This document shows, piece after piece, positions 6,193 to 6,642 of a DNA stretch of 6,642 nt. The position numbers and the translations under genes are program-made. Each line of letters starts with the position of its first letter. Positions within the stretch are counted from its first letter, which is position 1. The notes beneath the pieces are model-generated. The model saw only the letters and a program-made list of their open reading frames with translations. It ran no database searches and was not told the DNA's origin. Location: the NCBI GenBank assembly GCA_947474905.1, contig CANJKQ010000055.1, positions 1-6,642 of the forward strand. Direction: 5' to 3'. The DNA comes from Pseudomonadota bacterium. Lineage in GTDB: Bacteria > Pseudomonadota > Alphaproteobacteria > Sphingomonadales > Sphingomonadaceae.

Positions 6193-6642
6193 CTACTTCA
6201 ACCGCGCCGGTGGCTTGCCGCCCAGCTCCATCAGCAGCCGGGTCAGCACATAAAGCCGCGGCGTGACGCTGGGCAGCTCAATATATTCGCGCTCGGAATG
6301 CGCGTACCAGATGATTGGCCCCAGCCCATCGAGCGCGGCGACCCCGGCCTCATAGGCCAGCGCCGATTCGGACGCGCCACCATTGCCGCCATGCGGCAAT
6401 TTCAGGCCAATCTCCGCCGCCGCCTTGTCGGCGATGGCGGCGACCGCCTCGGTGCCCGGGTTGGTCGGCAGCGGGGGGAACGACGTGTCGTGCGTAACCG
6501 TGACGCGCGTGTCGGGGATCAGCGTGGTGCGGGCGTTTTTGTCGAGTAGGGCGGCGACATCGTCACCCTGCGCCTTGTTGCGAATACGGACGTTGATGAT
6601 CGCCTCGGCATCTTCGGGAATGATGTTGTAGCGCGATCCCGC
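6193..6642 (-). CDS. M20-family metallopeptidase, glutamate carboxypeptidase-like (C-terminal part)
   Basis: The minus-strand frame is open from the right edge (first codon 6642-6640) to TAG at 6195-6193, giving 149 residues of the C-terminus; the start lies beyond the window. The fragment begins with SRYNIIPEDAEAIINVRIR, typical of the end of the M20 dimerisation domain. It then returns to the catalytic domain with P-x-x-P-T-N-P-G-T-E, GGNGGASESALA, LDGLGP and YAHSEREYIEL, where the His (codon 6300-6298) is the expected zinc ligand. The last part, PRLYVLTRLLMELGG, closely resembles the end of Pseudomonas carboxypeptidase G2. These enzymes are zinc exopeptidases that remove C-terminal residues such as glutamate, and many are secreted; the signal and specificity cannot be judged here. 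A Glu stands in GGASES where carboxypeptidase G2, as I recall it, has Asp (GGGTDA). The gene is convergent with the DUF1501 gene. Confidence 0.9.
   Translation of the reverse strand, partial: AGSRYNIIPEDAEAIINVRIRNKAQGDDVAALLDKNARTTLIPDTRVTVTHDTSFPPLPTNPGTEAVAAIADKAAAEIGLKLPHGGNGGASESALAYEAGVAALDGLGPIIWYAHSEREYIELPSVTPRLYVLTRLLMELGGKPPARLK

Noticed and set aside
6193..6399. A 68-codon minus-strand gene starting at a TTG at 6399
   Set aside because: The frame stays open to the window edge, and upstream residues match M20 peptidases, so this is the end of a longer gene.

Overview
The window looks like chromosomal DNA from a sphingomonad (Alphaproteobacteria, Sphingomonadales). The grounds are high GC with GC-rich third codon positions, protein families typical of alphaproteobacteria, and an intergenic element at about 3288-3326 that resembles the 'CTGAG...TGTCGAA' short repeat scattered through sphingomonad genomes. 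The genus cannot be told from the sequence alone. I see no phage, insertion sequence, CRISPR array, tRNA or rRNA.

Region 1 (1-3247, plus strand) is a cell-division and housekeeping block. The first 42 bases are the last 13 codons of a gene whose peptide ends LDIPRFLHRQNNQ. This matches the conserved C-terminal peptide of FtsZ, so the window probably opens at the end of the division (dcw) cluster. After a 99-base gap comes a 649-residue exported protein. It has a signal peptide, TPR-like repeats, a linker of roughly 300 residues rich in Pro, Ala, Val and then Lys, and a C-terminal SPOR domain, the fold that binds septal peptidoglycan. Its last 11 bases overlap the start of a dGTPase-like HD-domain gene (dgt).

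Region 2 (3248-3418) is a 171-base gap holding the sphingomonad-type repeat and a nested inverted repeat.

Region 3 (3419-6191, plus strand) is a tight two-gene unit: a DUF1800 protein and, four bases later, a DUF1501 protein with a clear twin-arginine signal. The ribosome binding site of the second gene lies inside the last codons of the first. This pair recurs in many bacteria, and its biochemical role is unknown to me. It is the least understood system in the window.

Region 4 (6193-6642, minus strand) is the C-terminal 149 residues of an M20-family metallopeptidase resembling glutamate carboxypeptidase. It converges on the DUF1501 gene with one base between the two stop codons.

I found no convincingly new system. 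The most interesting points are the FtsZ-SPOR-dgt linkage, the DUF1800/DUF1501 module with an apparent export asymmetry, and the structured repeat between the two transcription units.
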